From Gammaproteobacteria bacterium (GTDB lineage: Bacteria > Pseudomonadota > Gammaproteobacteria > HTCC5015), in the NCBI GenBank assembly GCA_016928055.1, contig JAFGLM010000030.1, positions 1-64,000 on the forward strand: a stretch of DNA of 64,000 nucleotides, read 5' to 3'. Made by a program: the position numbers and the translations under genes. Positions 10,178 through 19,273 of this stretch are shown one piece after another (positions within the stretch are counted from its first letter, which is position 1; every line of letters begins with the position of its first letter). The notes beneath the pieces were generated by a model that did no database searches, was not told the origin of the DNA, and worked only from the letters and a program-made list of their open reading frames with translations.

Positions 10178-11452
10178 TTAAGTAGCGAGTATGCTGCGTT
10201 TATGCTGTATAAAATATTCAAATTCGTGTCGGTAATGCTTCAGAAAACTCTGTACCGGCATGGCCGCTGCGTCACCGAGCGCACAAATAGTACGGCCGGC
10301 GATTTTTCCGGCAATATCTTCCAGCATTTCCAGATCTTCGGCACGACCCTCGCCGTTGCGTATGCGTTTGATAACGCGATACATCCAACCGGTACCTTCA
10401 CGGCAGGGCGTACACTGACCGCAGGATTCAGCGAAATAAAAACGCGAGATACGCTCCAGTACACTGACCATGCAGGTTGTTTCATCCATCACGATCACTG
10501 CGCCGGAACCCAGCATCGAGCCCGCCTTGGCAATGGAATCGAAATCCATATTGACCCGCATAATGATATCCGCGGGTAATACCGGCACCGATGAACCACC
10601 GGGTATCACTGCTTTCAATTTACGGCCTTGCCAAACACCACCCGCCATCTGCAATAAATCATGGAAGGGTATGCCAAGGCGTAATTCAAAATTACCCGGC
10701 TTCTCAACATGACCGCTGACTGAAAATATTTTCATACCGCCGGCATTGACAACACCGAGATTAGCAAACCATTCCGGACCATTGCGCATAATCGCAGGCA
10801 CCGAAGCGATGGTTTCGACATTATTGATCGTCGTTGGCTGGCCATATAAACCCGAAGCAGCCGGAAACGGCGGTTTAAATCGCGGCAAGCCTTTTTTGCC
10901 TTCCAGCGATTCGAGCAAAGCGGTTTCTTCACCGCAAATATAAGCTCCGGCACCGTAACTGGTGATAATGTCGACATCGATTGCCGAGTTCTGGATATTG
11001 TTACCCAGTAAACCAGCGGCATACGCTTCGGCCAATGCCGTTTCAAACCGCTGACCGGTCTCATTCATAAACTCGCCGCGCAGATAAACATAAGCAACCG
11101 TTGCACCAATGGCGTAAGCACCGATAGCCAGCCCTTCAATCAGTGCATGCGGATTAAAACGCAAAATATCCCGGTCTTTGCAAGTACCGGGTTCACTTTC
11201 ATCAGCATTACAAACCAGATAACTTTGCCGGCGCGAATTCTGTGGCATAAAACTCCACTTCAATCCGGCTGGAAATCCGGCGCCACCACGACCGCGCAAT
11301 CCGGATATTTTAATTTTTTCAATAATCTCCCGTGGCGAGGTATTATTTTCCAGAATTCGCTGCCAGGCCTGATAGCCATCGACACGGCGATAGGTCTCCA
11401 GTGACCAGGGATCTCTTTTATTAAACGTCGATGTGCAAACCAAATCGTTCAT
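10178..11452 (-). CDS. nuoF: NADH-quinone oxidoreductase subunit F (NADH and FMN site)
   Basis: This subunit oxidises NADH and hands electrons to FMN and cluster N3. The nucleotide and flavin-binding glycine motif GLRGRGGAGFPAGLKW lies near residue 50. GAGAYICGEETALLESLEG lies near 167, and the 4Fe-4S motif ESCGQCTPCREGTGW near 345. The length, 424 residues, is normal. Its ATG overlaps the nuoE stop by one base (TAATG). Confidence 0.98.
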   Translation of the reverse strand: MNDLVCTSTFNKRDPWSLETYRRVDGYQAWQRILENNTSPREIIEKIKISGLRGRGGAGFPAGLKWSFMPQNSRRQSYLVCNADESEPGTCKDRDILRFNPHALIEGLAIGAYAIGATVAYVYLRGEFMNETGQRFETALAEAYAAGLLGNNIQNSAIDVDIITSYGAGAYICGEETALLESLEGKKGLPRFKPPFPAASGLYGQPTTINNVETIASVPAIMRNGPEWFANLGVVNAGGMKIFSVSGHVEKPGNFELRLGIPFHDLLQMAGGVWQGRKLKAVIPGGSSVPVLPADIIMRVNMDFDSIAKAGSMLGSGAVIVMDETTCMVSVLERISRFYFAESCGQCTPCREGTGWMYRVIKRIRNGEGRAEDLEMLEDIAGKIAGRTICALGDAAAMPVQSFLKHYRHEFEYFIQHKRSILAT

Positions 11453-11961
11453 TACTTAAACTGATCCAGAATCTCATCAACCTTTTCCGGCGTGAGATTT
11501 TCATAATACTCGTGATTTATCTGCATCATTGGTGCGTTACAACAGGCGGCCAGACATTCTTCTTCCTGCTTCAGATAAAATTTGCCGTCTTCAGTACTTT
11601 GACCAACTTGAATACCCAAACGATTTTCTATGTGATGCAGAATGGCATCAGCACCTCGCAACATGCACGACACATTAGTGCAAACAGAGATACTGTTTTC
11701 GCCAACTTCTTCGGTTTCAAACATCGAATAGAACGATGCGACTTCGTAAACAGCAATTTCCGGCATATCCAGATAATCAGCTACCGCATCCATCAATGCC
11801 ACAGTTAGATAGCCTTTATTAAAATGCTGCACGACGGTTAAAGCACCAATCATCGCCGAACGTTTATGCTCCGGTGGAAACTTGGCAATATGCTTATCAA
11901 TCTTCGCCAACACTTCAGATGGAAGCACTGTTTGTTGATCAAGTATTACCTTCTCAATCAT
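11452..11961 (-). CDS. nuoE: NADH-quinone oxidoreductase subunit E (2Fe-2S)
   Basis: This thioredoxin-like 2Fe-2S subunit (cluster N1a) works with NuoF. The four cysteine ligands are visible: CTNVSC (first and last Cys) near residues 92-97 and [19 protein letters not shown] near 133. The 169-residue length is typical. The start overlaps the nuoD stop by four bases. Confidence 0.96.
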   Translation of the reverse strand: MIEKVILDQQTVLPSEVLAKIDKHIAKFPPEHKRSAMIGALTVVQHFNKGYLTVALMDAVADYLDMPEIAVYEVASFYSMFETEEVGENSISVCTNVSCMLRGADAILHHIENRLGIQVGQSTEDGKFYLKQEEECLAACCNAPMMQINHEYYENLTPEKVDEILDQFK

Positions 11962-13211
11962 CTGTCAATCTCGCCGAACACTATATCCATCGTCCCCATC
12001 ACCGCCACCAAATCCGCCAGCATATGCCCCTTCACCATTTCATTGATTGCCGACAGATGCGCGAAACCTGCGGCACGAATTTTCATCCGGTATGGTTTGT
12101 TGGCGCCATCGGAGACCAGATAAATGCCAAACTCGCCTTTTGGATGCTCAACTGCTGCATACACTTCACCGGCCGGCACTGAGTACCCTTCGCTAAACAA
12201 TTTAAAATGATGAATTAACGCTTCCATATCGTTTTTCATCGTTTCCCGGTTGGGTGGTGTGACTTTATGGTCATTACTGATCACGGGTCCGGAATTGTTT
12301 TTTAACCATTGTATGCATTGCTTGATGATGCGCGCGGATTGGCGCATTTCCTCGACACGCACCAGATAACGATCATAGCAATCACCATTGCTGCCCACCG
12401 GTATATCAAAATCCAGCCGTGCATAGACTTCATACGGTTGTTTCTTGCGTAAATCCCATTCAACGCCGGAACCTCGCAACATCGGTCCGGTAAAACCCCA
12501 GTCCATGGCCTGCTGCGGCGTGACGATGCCGATATCGACGGTTCTTTGTTTCCAGATACGATTGTCGGTTAACAATGTTTCGTACTCATCCACCTTGTTT
12601 GGAAAATCATCGATAAAGGTTTCAATAAAATCGAGCACACTGCCTTTGCGGCTTTCATTCAGATAATCGATGTCTTGCTGGCTCTTCCATTTTGTGGTTT
12701 CGTACTGCGGCATCTGATCCGGCAGATCGCGATAAACACCACCGGGACGATAGTAGGTTGCGTGCATGCGCGCACCGGTCACCGCCTCGTAAACATCCAT
12801 CAGTTGTTCTCGTTCACGGAAGCAATAGATAAACATGGTCATGGCGCCGATATCCAGACCATGCGCGCCCAACCACAACAGGTGATTTAACAGGCGGGTA
12901 ATTTCATCAAACATAACGCGGATGTATTGCGCGCGTATTGGAACATCAATGCCAAGGAGTTTTTCAATGGCCAACACGTAAGCATGTTCGTTACACATCA
13001 TCGATACATAATCAAGACGATCCATATAACCAATACTGTGGTTATAGGGTTTGCTTTCGGCCAGTTTTTCCGTGCCGCGATGCAGTAACCCAATATGTGG
13101 ATCGGCGCGGGTAATCACCTCGCCTTCCATTTCCAGAATCAGTCGCAACACACCGTGCGCAGCCGGATGCTGCGGACCAAAATTCAAAGTGTAATTATGC
13201 AGTTCAGACAT
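11958..13211 (-). CDS. nuoD: NADH-quinone oxidoreductase subunit D
   Basis: This 49-kDa-type subunit (417 aa), related to the large subunit of NiFe hydrogenases, forms the quinone-binding pocket with NuoB. It begins with the family hallmark [16 protein letters not shown] and has [14 protein letters not shown], the loop with the quinone-site His. The C-terminus [12 protein letters not shown] is exactly the family ending. It is separate from nuoC, unlike the fused nuoCD of E. coli, and overlaps nuoC by eight bases. Confidence 0.98.
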   Translation of the reverse strand: MSELHNYTLNFGPQHPAAHGVLRLILEMEGEVITRADPHIGLLHRGTEKLAESKPYNHSIGYMDRLDYVSMMCNEHAYVLAIEKLLGIDVPIRAQYIRVMFDEITRLLNHLLWLGAHGLDIGAMTMFIYCFREREQLMDVYEAVTGARMHATYYRPGGVYRDLPDQMPQYETTKWKSQQDIDYLNESRKGSVLDFIETFIDDFPNKVDEYETLLTDNRIWKQRTVDIGIVTPQQAMDWGFTGPMLRGSGVEWDLRKKQPYEVYARLDFDIPVGSNGDCYDRYLVRVEEMRQSARIIKQCIQWLKNNSGPVISNDHKVTPPNRETMKNDMEALIHHFKLFSEGYSVPAGEVYAAVEHPKGEFGIYLVSDGANKPYRMKIRAAGFAHLSAINEMVKGHMLADLVAVMGTMDIVFGEIDR

Positions 13212-13917
13212 CGTCTTGTTTTTTTACGTCGGGCGCTGCTGCGTCATGATCGCGTATCACTCTTGGTACCGTTACGCGTGGATCAATACTGACCGGTTCG
13301 TAGACGACGCGTTTGTGCTCCGGATCATAACGCATCTCTACGTTACCAATTAAAGGAAAGTCTTTTCTGAATGGATGACCGATAAAACCATAGTCAGTAA
13401 GTATGCGACGCAAATCAGGATGATCCGAAAACAGGACACCAAATAAATCAAAAGCTTCGCGTTCATTCCAGTTGGCAGAAGACCAGATATGGCAAACGGA
13501 TGGAATGATTGGTGCATGATCATCTTCTGCAAACACTTTAAGGCGCATACGTGTGTTATGCGCGTAGGAAAGCAGATGATAGACCACCGCATAGCGTGGC
13601 TGTTTCTGCTTACCGATTTTTATTGGGTCGCCAAATTTCATGCGGCCACTGCCGCGCTCATCAACTGCGCGACTAAAACCGGTAGCGGTCGATGCATCAG
13701 TAATCCATTCGCTTTGACCATAATGCAGATAATCCACTACGCATAAATCAAGCAGTTGTTCAAAATGAAATTCTGCTTCATCACGCAATGCGCAGGCGAC
13801 GGCAAGTAAATCATCTACCGGCACCAGCATGGTGATCTCGTCGTACGCAGTGACGATTTGCTGGCTTGAAAATCGATTACGTAGAGCCTGATGGAACACG
13901 GTGTGTTTTTTATTCAT
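13204..13917 (-). CDS. nuoC: NADH-quinone oxidoreductase subunit C
   Basis: This 30-kDa-type peripheral-arm subunit (237 aa) carries no cofactor. The signature block is present as [20 protein letters not shown] followed by [20 protein letters not shown]. The first 60 residues are less conserved, as is normal. The C-terminal tail ([19 protein letters not shown]) is polar and probably disordered. It starts with ATG 9 bases after nuoB. Confidence 0.96.
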   Translation of the reverse strand: MNKKHTVFHQALRNRFSSQQIVTAYDEITMLVPVDDLLAVACALRDEAEFHFEQLLDLCVVDYLHYGQSEWITDASTATGFSRAVDERGSGRMKFGDPIKIGKQKQPRYAVVYHLLSYAHNTRMRLKVFAEDDHAPIIPSVCHIWSSANWNEREAFDLFGVLFSDHPDLRRILTDYGFIGHPFRKDFPLIGNVEMRYDPEHKRVVYEPVSIDPRVTVPRVIRDHDAAAPDVKKQDDV

Positions 13918-13926
13918 GCTGCAGAT

Positions 13927-14403
13927 TTACCGCGCAATGGTATTGGTACGTTTGATTTTTTTATGCAATTGCATAATGCCGTAAATCAACGCTTCAGCTG
14001 TCGGTGGACAACCCGGCACATAAATATCAACCGGCACGATGCGATCACAACCACGTACAACGGAATAAGAATAAGAATAGTAACCACCGCCGTTGGCACA
14101 GGAACCCATCGAAATCACCCACTTGGGATCCGGCATCTGGTCATAGACTTTACGTAATGCCGGCGCCATTTTGTTGACCAGGGTACCGGCAACAATCATG
14201 ACATCGGACTGTCGCGGGCTGGGCCGGAAAAACATGCCGAAACGATCCAGATCATAACGCGCTGCACCGGCATGCATCATCTCCACTGCACAACAGGCCA
14301 GCCCAAAAGTCACCGGCCACATAGAACCGGTTCTGGCCCAGTTAACCAGTGCATCAAGCGAAGTTGTTGTCCAACCCTGTTCCCAGACGCCTTCAAGTGA
14401 CAT
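13927..14403 (-). CDS. nuoB: NADH-quinone oxidoreductase subunit B (cluster N2)
   Basis: This subunit holds the terminal 4Fe-4S cluster N2 that reduces quinone. The ligands are visible in [19 protein letters not shown] (tandem Cys), [12 protein letters not shown] and [14 protein letters not shown]. The length of 158 residues is typical. It lies 9 bases after nuoA. Confidence 0.98.
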   Translation of the reverse strand: MSLEGVWEQGWTTTSLDALVNWARTGSMWPVTFGLACCAVEMMHAGAARYDLDRFGMFFRPSPRQSDVMIVAGTLVNKMAPALRKVYDQMPDPKWVISMGSCANGGGYYSYSYSVVRGCDRIVPVDIYVPGCPPTAEALIYGIMQLHKKIKRTNTIAR

Positions 14404-14412
14404 GATTAAAAA

Positions 14413-14769
14413 TTACTCCCAATCCAGCGCCCCTTTCTTCCATTCGTATATAAATCCGATCACCAGAATACCGACAAATACAGCCATCGCCACATAAGCG
14501 GCCGCCGACAGGTCCTTGAGCGCAACCGCCCAGGGAAACAGGAAGGTAATTTCCAGATCGAAAATGATAAACAGGATAGCGACCAGATAGAAACGGACAT
14601 CAAATTTAATACGCGAATCTTCGAATGCTTCAAAACCACACTCGTACGCAGAGTTCTTTTTGACGTCAGGCTTATGAGGTCCGAGCACTCTACCCAGAGC
14701 AAGCATAAGCAGACCAACAATGATGCCAATCATCAAAAAAATAAAGACTGGCAGGTAATTTCCCAGCAC
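14413..14769 (-). CDS. nuoA: NADH-quinone oxidoreductase subunit A
   Basis: This small membrane subunit (118 aa, three helices) is the first gene of the operon. The conserved loop with its Cys is present ([20 protein letters not shown]), followed by [20 protein letters not shown]. The start is GTG at 14769, preceded by GAGGG nine bases upstream. All 14 complex I genes follow in the order A to N without interruption. Confidence 0.97.
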   Translation of the reverse strand: MLGNYLPVFIFLMIGIIVGLLMLALGRVLGPHKPDVKKNSAYECGFEAFEDSRIKFDVRFYLVAILFIIFDLEITFLFPWAVALKDLSAAAYVAMAVFVGILVIGFIYEWKKGALDWE

Positions 14770-14802
14770 TTTTATAAACCCTCTGCTCTTGTTGCGGTGG
14801 CG

Positions 14803-14808
14803 TCTATA
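14803..14808 (-). promoter_or_regulatory. Possible -10 element of the nuo operon
   Basis: Read on the minus strand, TATAGA lies about 35 bases upstream of the nuoA GTG start, with TTTTAG 16 bases further upstream as a weak -35. This is the only reasonable sigma-70-like pair I could find close to nuoA. The match is modest. Confidence 0.3.
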
Positions 14809-14894
14809 CTGCGGGAAATTACCGCTAAAATCAAAGCGAGGGAATGCAAAGATCGTCTGGTATAACCGATAATTTATGGGTCTTTGAGATACGC

Positions 14895-14922
14895 AAACTG
14901 CACGTAGCAGGGCGTGCAGTTT
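14895..14922. terminator. 10-bp perfect hairpin between tRNA-Leu and nuoA
   Basis: AAACTGCACG (895-904 of this kilobase) pairs exactly with CGTGCAGTTT (913-922) around an 8-nt loop. On the plus strand it is followed by TGGTTTTGATATTT, so it is more terminator-like in that direction, where no gene is known. On the minus strand it could end the secG/tRNA-Leu transcript, but a U-run is missing there. The rest of 14770-15034 shows no gene. Confidence 0.5.
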
Positions 14923-15034
14923 TGGTTTTGATATTTCGTTTTACTGCGAATGAAACGTTATTTATTTTCTATTTATTCGTAATGCTGAAGCCTGGGAACT
15001 TTCATTGGCTAAAGACTCACTCCTCTCGTCTGGT

Positions 15035-15119
15035 TGGTGCCGATGGCCGGACTCGAACCGGCACGGCTTACGCCACTGCCCCCTCAAGACAGCGTGTCTA
15101 CCAATTTCACCACATCGGC
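15035..15119 (-). tRNA. tRNA-Leu (anticodon GAG)
   Basis: Read on the minus strand, the 85 bases fold as a class II tRNA. The acceptor GCCGATG pairs with CATCGGC, followed by discriminator A and an encoded CCA. The anticodon stem CTGTC/GGCAG holds the loop TTGAGGG with GAG in the centre, then a long variable arm and a T-arm GCCGG-TTCGAGT-CCGGC. The position after secG matches E. coli, where leuU (also GAG) follows secG. Confidence 0.96.
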
Positions 15120-15162
15120 CTGGTTCTACTAAAACCGGCGTCCTGACTGAGACTTTGTATGG

Positions 15163-15570
15163 TTATTCTACTGGCGGAACATCAGCCGGAGCATTCTCAG
15201 GTACTTTAGCAACCGGATCGAGTTCCGCAATCGGCTCTTCTTTTACCACGTCTGCCGGCAGCAGCGACGGCTCATCAACTGCCACAGCAGGTGCCTCGAT
15301 CTGTAACTGATCAACCAGGCTACGCTCTTGAGGCTGCCTGGCAGATAAATACGCCAGCATCAGACTGTTGGCAAAAAACACAATCGCCAGGAAAGTTGTC
15401 GCCTTGGTTAAAAACGGGGCGGAACCACGCGCACCGAATACGGTTCCAGACGCACCGCTACCGAATGCAGCACCCGCCTGCGCGCCTTTGCCGTGTTGCA
15501 GCAGGATCAGCGAGATCAGCGTAATCGCCAGGAAAACCTGAATCATTAAAAAGAAAGCTTGAAGTGTCAT
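15163..15570 (-). CDS. secG: Preprotein translocase subunit SecG
   Basis: SecG assists the SecYEG channel during protein export across the inner membrane. The 135-residue protein has the usual two helices (about 5-25 and 55-75). Between them is the conserved loop LQHGKGAQAGAAFGSGASGT with the family Gly/Ala-rich stretch. The C-terminal tail is acidic and proline-rich, probably disordered and somewhat long for the family. It lies 22 bases after tpiA and just before tRNA-Leu, so all three may share a transcript. Confidence 0.95.
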   Translation of the reverse strand: MTLQAFFLMIQVFLAITLISLILLQHGKGAQAGAAFGSGASGTVFGARGSAPFLTKATTFLAIVFFANSLMLAYLSARQPQERSLVDQLQIEAPAVAVDEPSLLPADVVKEEPIAELDPVAKVPENAPADVPPVE

Positions 15571-15592
15571 ACTCGTTCCACTCTTTGGGAAA

Positions 15593-16342
15593 TTACCCTG
15601 CGCGGCAGATCGTTAAAAAATCTTCCGCCTTCAATGCGGCACCACCGATCAATCCACCATCGATATCTGCCTGTGATAATAAATCCGCAGCATTGGCGGC
15701 GTTCATGCTGCCACCATAAAGAATCTGCATCGAGTCGGCCAGGGCGGCATCCTGTTTCGCCAGCTTGGCACGAATAAAGGCGTGTACAGCCTGCGCCTGT
15801 TCAGGTGAGGCCGTCTTGCCGGTACCAATGGCCCAGACCGGTTCGTAGGCAATAACGCTGCCTTGCAGACCTTCAATGCCCAGCAGATCAATGACCGCGT
15901 CAATCTGGGCTGCAACCACCTTTTCGGTGATATTGGCTTCACGTTCTTCCAGTTTTTCGCCGACGCATAAAATCGGAATCAAGCCACCGCGTTTGGCTGC
16001 AGCAAAACGTGCAGCAACCAGCGCATCGGCTTCACCGTAAACATGGCGACGCTCGGAATGACCCACGATCGCATATTTCACACCGGCTTCTTTCAGCATC
16101 GGCGCAGAGACTTCGCCGGTAAAGGCACCCTTGTCCTGATCACAAACATTTTGTGAACCCAGGGCAATACCGGTTCCTTTCAATGCGGCGGCAGCCTGCT
16201 CCAGAAAGATGTAAGAAGGGCAAACCGCCACTTCTGCATTCAATGCGTCGCTAAAACCCGCTTTTAATTCTGAAAGCAGACTCTCGACGCTGGCTTTGGT
16301 GCCGTTCATTTTCCAGTTGCCTGCTACCAGTGGTTGACGCAT
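15593..16342 (-). CDS. tpiA: Triose-phosphate isomerase
   Basis: This enzyme interconverts dihydroxyacetone phosphate and glyceraldehyde 3-phosphate in glycolysis. The 249-residue (beta/alpha)8 protein shows all three active-site parts: the Lys in GNWKMNGT near residue 11, the His in AIVGHSERRHVYGE near 95, and the Glu in IAYEPVWAIGTGKTASPEQA near 165. AGGAG sits seven bases before the ATG. Its position upstream of secG is seen in several gammaproteobacteria. Confidence 0.98.
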   Translation of the reverse strand: MRQPLVAGNWKMNGTKASVESLLSELKAGFSDALNAEVAVCPSYIFLEQAAAALKGTGIALGSQNVCDQDKGAFTGEVSAPMLKEAGVKYAIVGHSERRHVYGEADALVAARFAAAKRGGLIPILCVGEKLEEREANITEKVVAAQIDAVIDLLGIEGLQGSVIAYEPVWAIGTGKTASPEQAQAVHAFIRAKLAKQDAALADSMQILYGGSMNAANAADLLSQADIDGGLIGGAALKAEDFLTICRAG

Positions 16343-16506
16343 CGATTTCTCCTAAGATTGCTTGGGTTGCTTGAAAAAGGGTGGGAATGGTACCCGCCGG
16401 GTCAGCATAAATCAATCTGGCCTTATACCGAGCAATCCGGTACATCGCAGCTTATTCCAGTGCTGGACATTGACAGAACCAAAGTGCATTCGTACCGTGT
16501 CACGCC

Positions 16507-16926
16507 ATGAACCTGGGGCAACGAATCAAATCACAACGCGAGGCAAAGGGGCTGACCCAGGATGACCTCGCCGCCATCAGTGGCGTTTGTCAGCAGATGA
16601 TTTCCAAACTGGAAACCGGGCGCTCCGAACACACTGCCGATATCATCAAACTCGCCTGCGCCCTTGACGTCTCGCCGCTGTGGTTAGAGGGGCTGGCTGA
16701 TGAATCATCGGATCTGGCCCCCCAAAAAAACCTGTCGTTACATCACCGGGCGGTGATGGTTTGCATCGAGTTTCTCAGCACGGAGGTACCAGGGTTCTTC
16801 GCGGGCAGCGGTTTTCGTAAGCAGGCGGATTTGTTTTGTCGTTGTTACGAGGTTTGTACCCGGCCAGGGAGTAAAACGCTTGCAAAAAAAGATTTATTTG
16901 CCTTGTTGAAAAAACAACTCAGATAA
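16507..16926 (+). CDS. XRE-family DNA-binding protein with short unknown C-terminal domain
   Basis: The first 60 or so residues form a Cro/CI-type helix-turn-helix (LGQRIKSQREAKGLTQDDLA, then ISKLETGRSEHTADIIKLA). The remaining 75 residues, with three Cys in ADLFCRCYEVC, match nothing I recognise. It is the only plus-strand gene between tpiA and glmM, divergent from tpiA and meeting glmM tail to tail 4 bases away. A local repressor is likely; no target is evident. No toxin or phage gene lies beside it. Confidence 0.85.
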   Translation: MNLGQRIKSQREAKGLTQDDLAAISGVCQQMISKLETGRSEHTADIIKLACALDVSPLWLEGLADESSDLAPQKNLSLHHRAVMVCIEFLSTEVPGFFAGSGFRKQADLFCRCYEVCTRPGSKTLAKKDLFALLKKQLR

Positions 16927-16930
16927 AGCA

Positions 16931-18268
16931 CTAACAAACCCCGGCGACAACTTCTGCAATTCCCTTCGCCAACTGATTCACCTGATCTGCATCTCTACCT
17001 TCCACCATCACGCGCAACAGCGGCTCGGTACCGGACGGGCGCAATAACACACGGCCTTGCCCGTTGAGCGTCTGTTCTGCATCACTGACGGCCTTCTTAA
17101 CGGAAGCGTGATGACAGGGATTGGTTTTGCCGGCCAACGGTACATTGATCATTATTTGCGGATATTTCCGCATGCCCTGCTTGAGTTCGTGCAGGGTTTT
17201 GCCCAAACCAACCATGCCGGACAAGACCTGTAACGCTGAAACAATACCGTCACCGGTCGGTGACTTTGATCGGCAGATAATGTGACCGGAGGTTTCACCA
17301 CCCAACAACCAGCCTTCCTGTTCCAGTATCTGCATCACATAGCGGTCGCCAACGTTGGCGCGCCGGAATTCGATGCCCAGTTCTTTGAGGGCCAATTCGA
17401 GACCGATATTGCTCATCACGGTTCCGACCACACCCGTGCCCGGAGCTTCCTTGATCAGGCGGGTGCTGGCCAGAATGTAAAGAATTTCATCGCCATCGAC
17501 GATTTCTCCCAGGTGGTCAACCAGCATAACCCGGTCACCATCACCATCCAGCGCAATACCCAGATCAGCTTTGTGCTCGACAACCAGCTCAGCCATGGCC
17601 TGCGGTTTAGTGGCACCACAATCCTGATTGATATTGAAGCCATTGGGCTCTGTACCGACACGAACAACTTTGGCACCCAACTCTGAAAATACCGCTGGCG
17701 CAATTTGATAGGCTGCGCCGTTGGCACAATCCACCACAATTTTGAGACCGTTTAAACTCAGCTCATCGGGAAACTTACTCTTACAGAATTCGATATAGCG
17801 ACCCGATGCGTCTTTCAGTCGAACTGCTTTGCCCAGTATCGATGAATCCACACAATCCATGGGCTGGCTCAGCAAGTCTTCTATCGCCTGCTCCATTTCA
17901 TCCGGCAATTTTGCCCCATTTGCGGAAAGAAACTTGATGCCATTGTCGTAATAGGGATTATGCGAAGCGCTGATCACAATCCCCCCCGACGCCCGCAAGG
18001 TTTGTGTGAGGTAAGCAATAGCGGGAGTGGGCATAGGCCCCAACAATTCAATATTGACACCGGCTGACGCCAATCCGGCTTCCAGCGCTGACTCAAACAT
18101 ATAACCCGAAATTCGGGTGTCCTTGCCAATCAGTATGCGACCGTCGCCACCGTTCTTTCTGAGCACCTTGCCGGCCGCCCAACCCAGTTTCAGTACAAAC
18201 TCGGGTGTCAGAACTGATTCGCCCACCTTGCCACGGATACCATCGGTACCAAAATATTTTCTGCTCAA
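16931..18268 (-). CDS. glmM: Phosphoglucosamine mutase
   Basis: GlmM converts glucosamine 6-phosphate to glucosamine 1-phosphate on the way to UDP-GlcNAc, hence to peptidoglycan and lipopolysaccharide. The protein (445 aa, normal) has the N-terminal [14 protein letters not shown], the phosphoserine loop [18 protein letters not shown] near residue 100, the metal loop [13 protein letters not shown] near 240 and the C-terminal phosphate-binding [12 protein letters not shown]. The start is TTG at 18268, with AAGGG about 9 bases upstream. It follows folP, as in E. coli. Confidence 0.97.
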   Translation of the reverse strand: MSRKYFGTDGIRGKVGESVLTPEFVLKLGWAAGKVLRKNGGDGRILIGKDTRISGYMFESALEAGLASAGVNIELLGPMPTPAIAYLTQTLRASGGIVISASHNPYYDNGIKFLSANGAKLPDEMEQAIEDLLSQPMDCVDSSILGKAVRLKDASGRYIEFCKSKFPDELSLNGLKIVVDCANGAAYQIAPAVFSELGAKVVRVGTEPNGFNINQDCGATKPQAMAELVVEHKADLGIALDGDGDRVMLVDHLGEIVDGDEILYILASTRLIKEAPGTGVVGTVMSNIGLELALKELGIEFRRANVGDRYVMQILEQEGWLLGGETSGHIICRSKSPTGDGIVSALQVLSGMVGLGKTLHELKQGMRKYPQIMINVPLAGKTNPCHHASVKKAVSDAEQTLNGQGRVLLRPSGTEPLLRVMVEGRDADQVNQLAKGIAEVVAGVC

Positions 18269-18337
18269 CGTTGTAAACCCTTGTTTAGTGTTGCTGTAAT
18301 CTTAGGCGATTTTTACCTATCTGCCGCCAAGATACTG

Positions 18338-19195
18338 TTAAGTAATCCCCATCATGGTGGCGCATAGCGGTGCCAACGCTTCTTTGGTGGCTCTGACATC
18401 ATGCACACGCAGTATTCTGGCACCTTGCATCGCCGCCATAACCGCTGCACCGATGCCGGCGTATAAGCGTTGCTCAAGTGGCGCCGCTTGTTCCTGTCCC
18501 TGCATTTCCGCAATGATGCCGCCGAGCATACTCTTGCGTGATACACCCACCAATAATGGCAGTCCTGGTTCGGTGAACCGGGATAAATCTTTTAGTAGTT
18601 GCAGATTATGGTTCAGGGTTTTACCAAAGCCAAAACCAGGATCCAGTAACAGGCGTCGGCGGTCGATGCCGGCCTCAACACAGGCGTCAACACGTTCATC
18701 CAAAAATCGCTTAACCTCCTGCACAACATCACCGTACTGAGGTGCTGACTGCATGGAACGCGGATCACCCTGCATATGCATCAGGCAGACAGGTACCGGC
18801 GCAGCAACCGCGGTCGTTAATGCGCCTTCCAGTTGCAGGGCGCAGACATCATTTATTAAACCGGCGCCGGCCTGAACTGCGGCGCGCATCACCGCCGGCT
18901 TACTGGTATCAATCGAAACCGGAACATCAAACTGATGCGTAAGCTGTTCTATAACCGGCACAATCCGATCCAGCTCTTCGCTTTCCGAAATCGCCTTTGC
19001 ACCCGGCCGGGTTGATTCACCGCCGACATCAAGAATATCGGCACCATCAAGCACCATGCGCTCAGCCTGCTTTAACGCTGCATCAACCCGTTCATAACGA
19101 CCACCATCGTAAAACGAATCGGGCGTGATATTCAGTATCCCCATGACCCTGGGAATGGACAGATCAAGAATTTTACCGGCGCAATCGAGTTTCAT
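18338..19195 (-). CDS. folP: Dihydropteroate synthase
   Basis: This enzyme condenses p-aminobenzoate with dihydropterin diphosphate in folate synthesis and is the sulphonamide target. The family landmarks are present in order: GILNITPDSFYDGGRY, DVGGESTRPGA, PVSIDTSKPAVMRAA, LLDPGFGFGKTLNHN, LVGVSRKSML and the terminal RVHDV. I choose the ATG at 19195 (MKLDCAGKILDLS), giving 285 residues. The frame stays open to a TTG at 19228, but that lies beside the ftsH terminator and adds non-conserved residues. Confidence 0.96.
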   Translation of the reverse strand: MKLDCAGKILDLSIPRVMGILNITPDSFYDGGRYERVDAALKQAERMVLDGADILDVGGESTRPGAKAISESEELDRIVPVIEQLTHQFDVPVSIDTSKPAVMRAAVQAGAGLINDVCALQLEGALTTAVAAPVPVCLMHMQGDPRSMQSAPQYGDVVQEVKRFLDERVDACVEAGIDRRRLLLDPGFGFGKTLNHNLQLLKDLSRFTEPGLPLLVGVSRKSMLGGIIAEMQGQEQAAPLEQRLYAGIGAAVMAAMQGARILRVHDVRATKEALAPLCATMMGIT

Positions 19196-19226
19196 GTTTT
19201 GGAAAAATGATTCTCTATGAAAAAAC

Positions 19227-19255
19227 AAAGCCGCAAATCAAAGACTTGCGGCTTT
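19227..19255 (-). terminator. Rho-independent terminator of ftsH
   Basis: AAAGCCGCAA at 19227-19236 pairs perfectly with TTGCGGCTTT at 19246-19255 around a 9-nt loop. In the minus-strand direction the hairpin runs directly into GTTTTTTC. It lies 19 bases after the ftsH stop and 32 bases before the folP ATG, so it probably limits read-through from ftsH into folP-glmM. Confidence 0.85.
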
Positions 19256-19273
19256 TACCAAACTAATAAATGC

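Noticed and set aside
17282..17686. 134-codon frame antisense to glmM
   Set aside because: Shadow of glmM, which has all its catalytic motifs on the minus strand.
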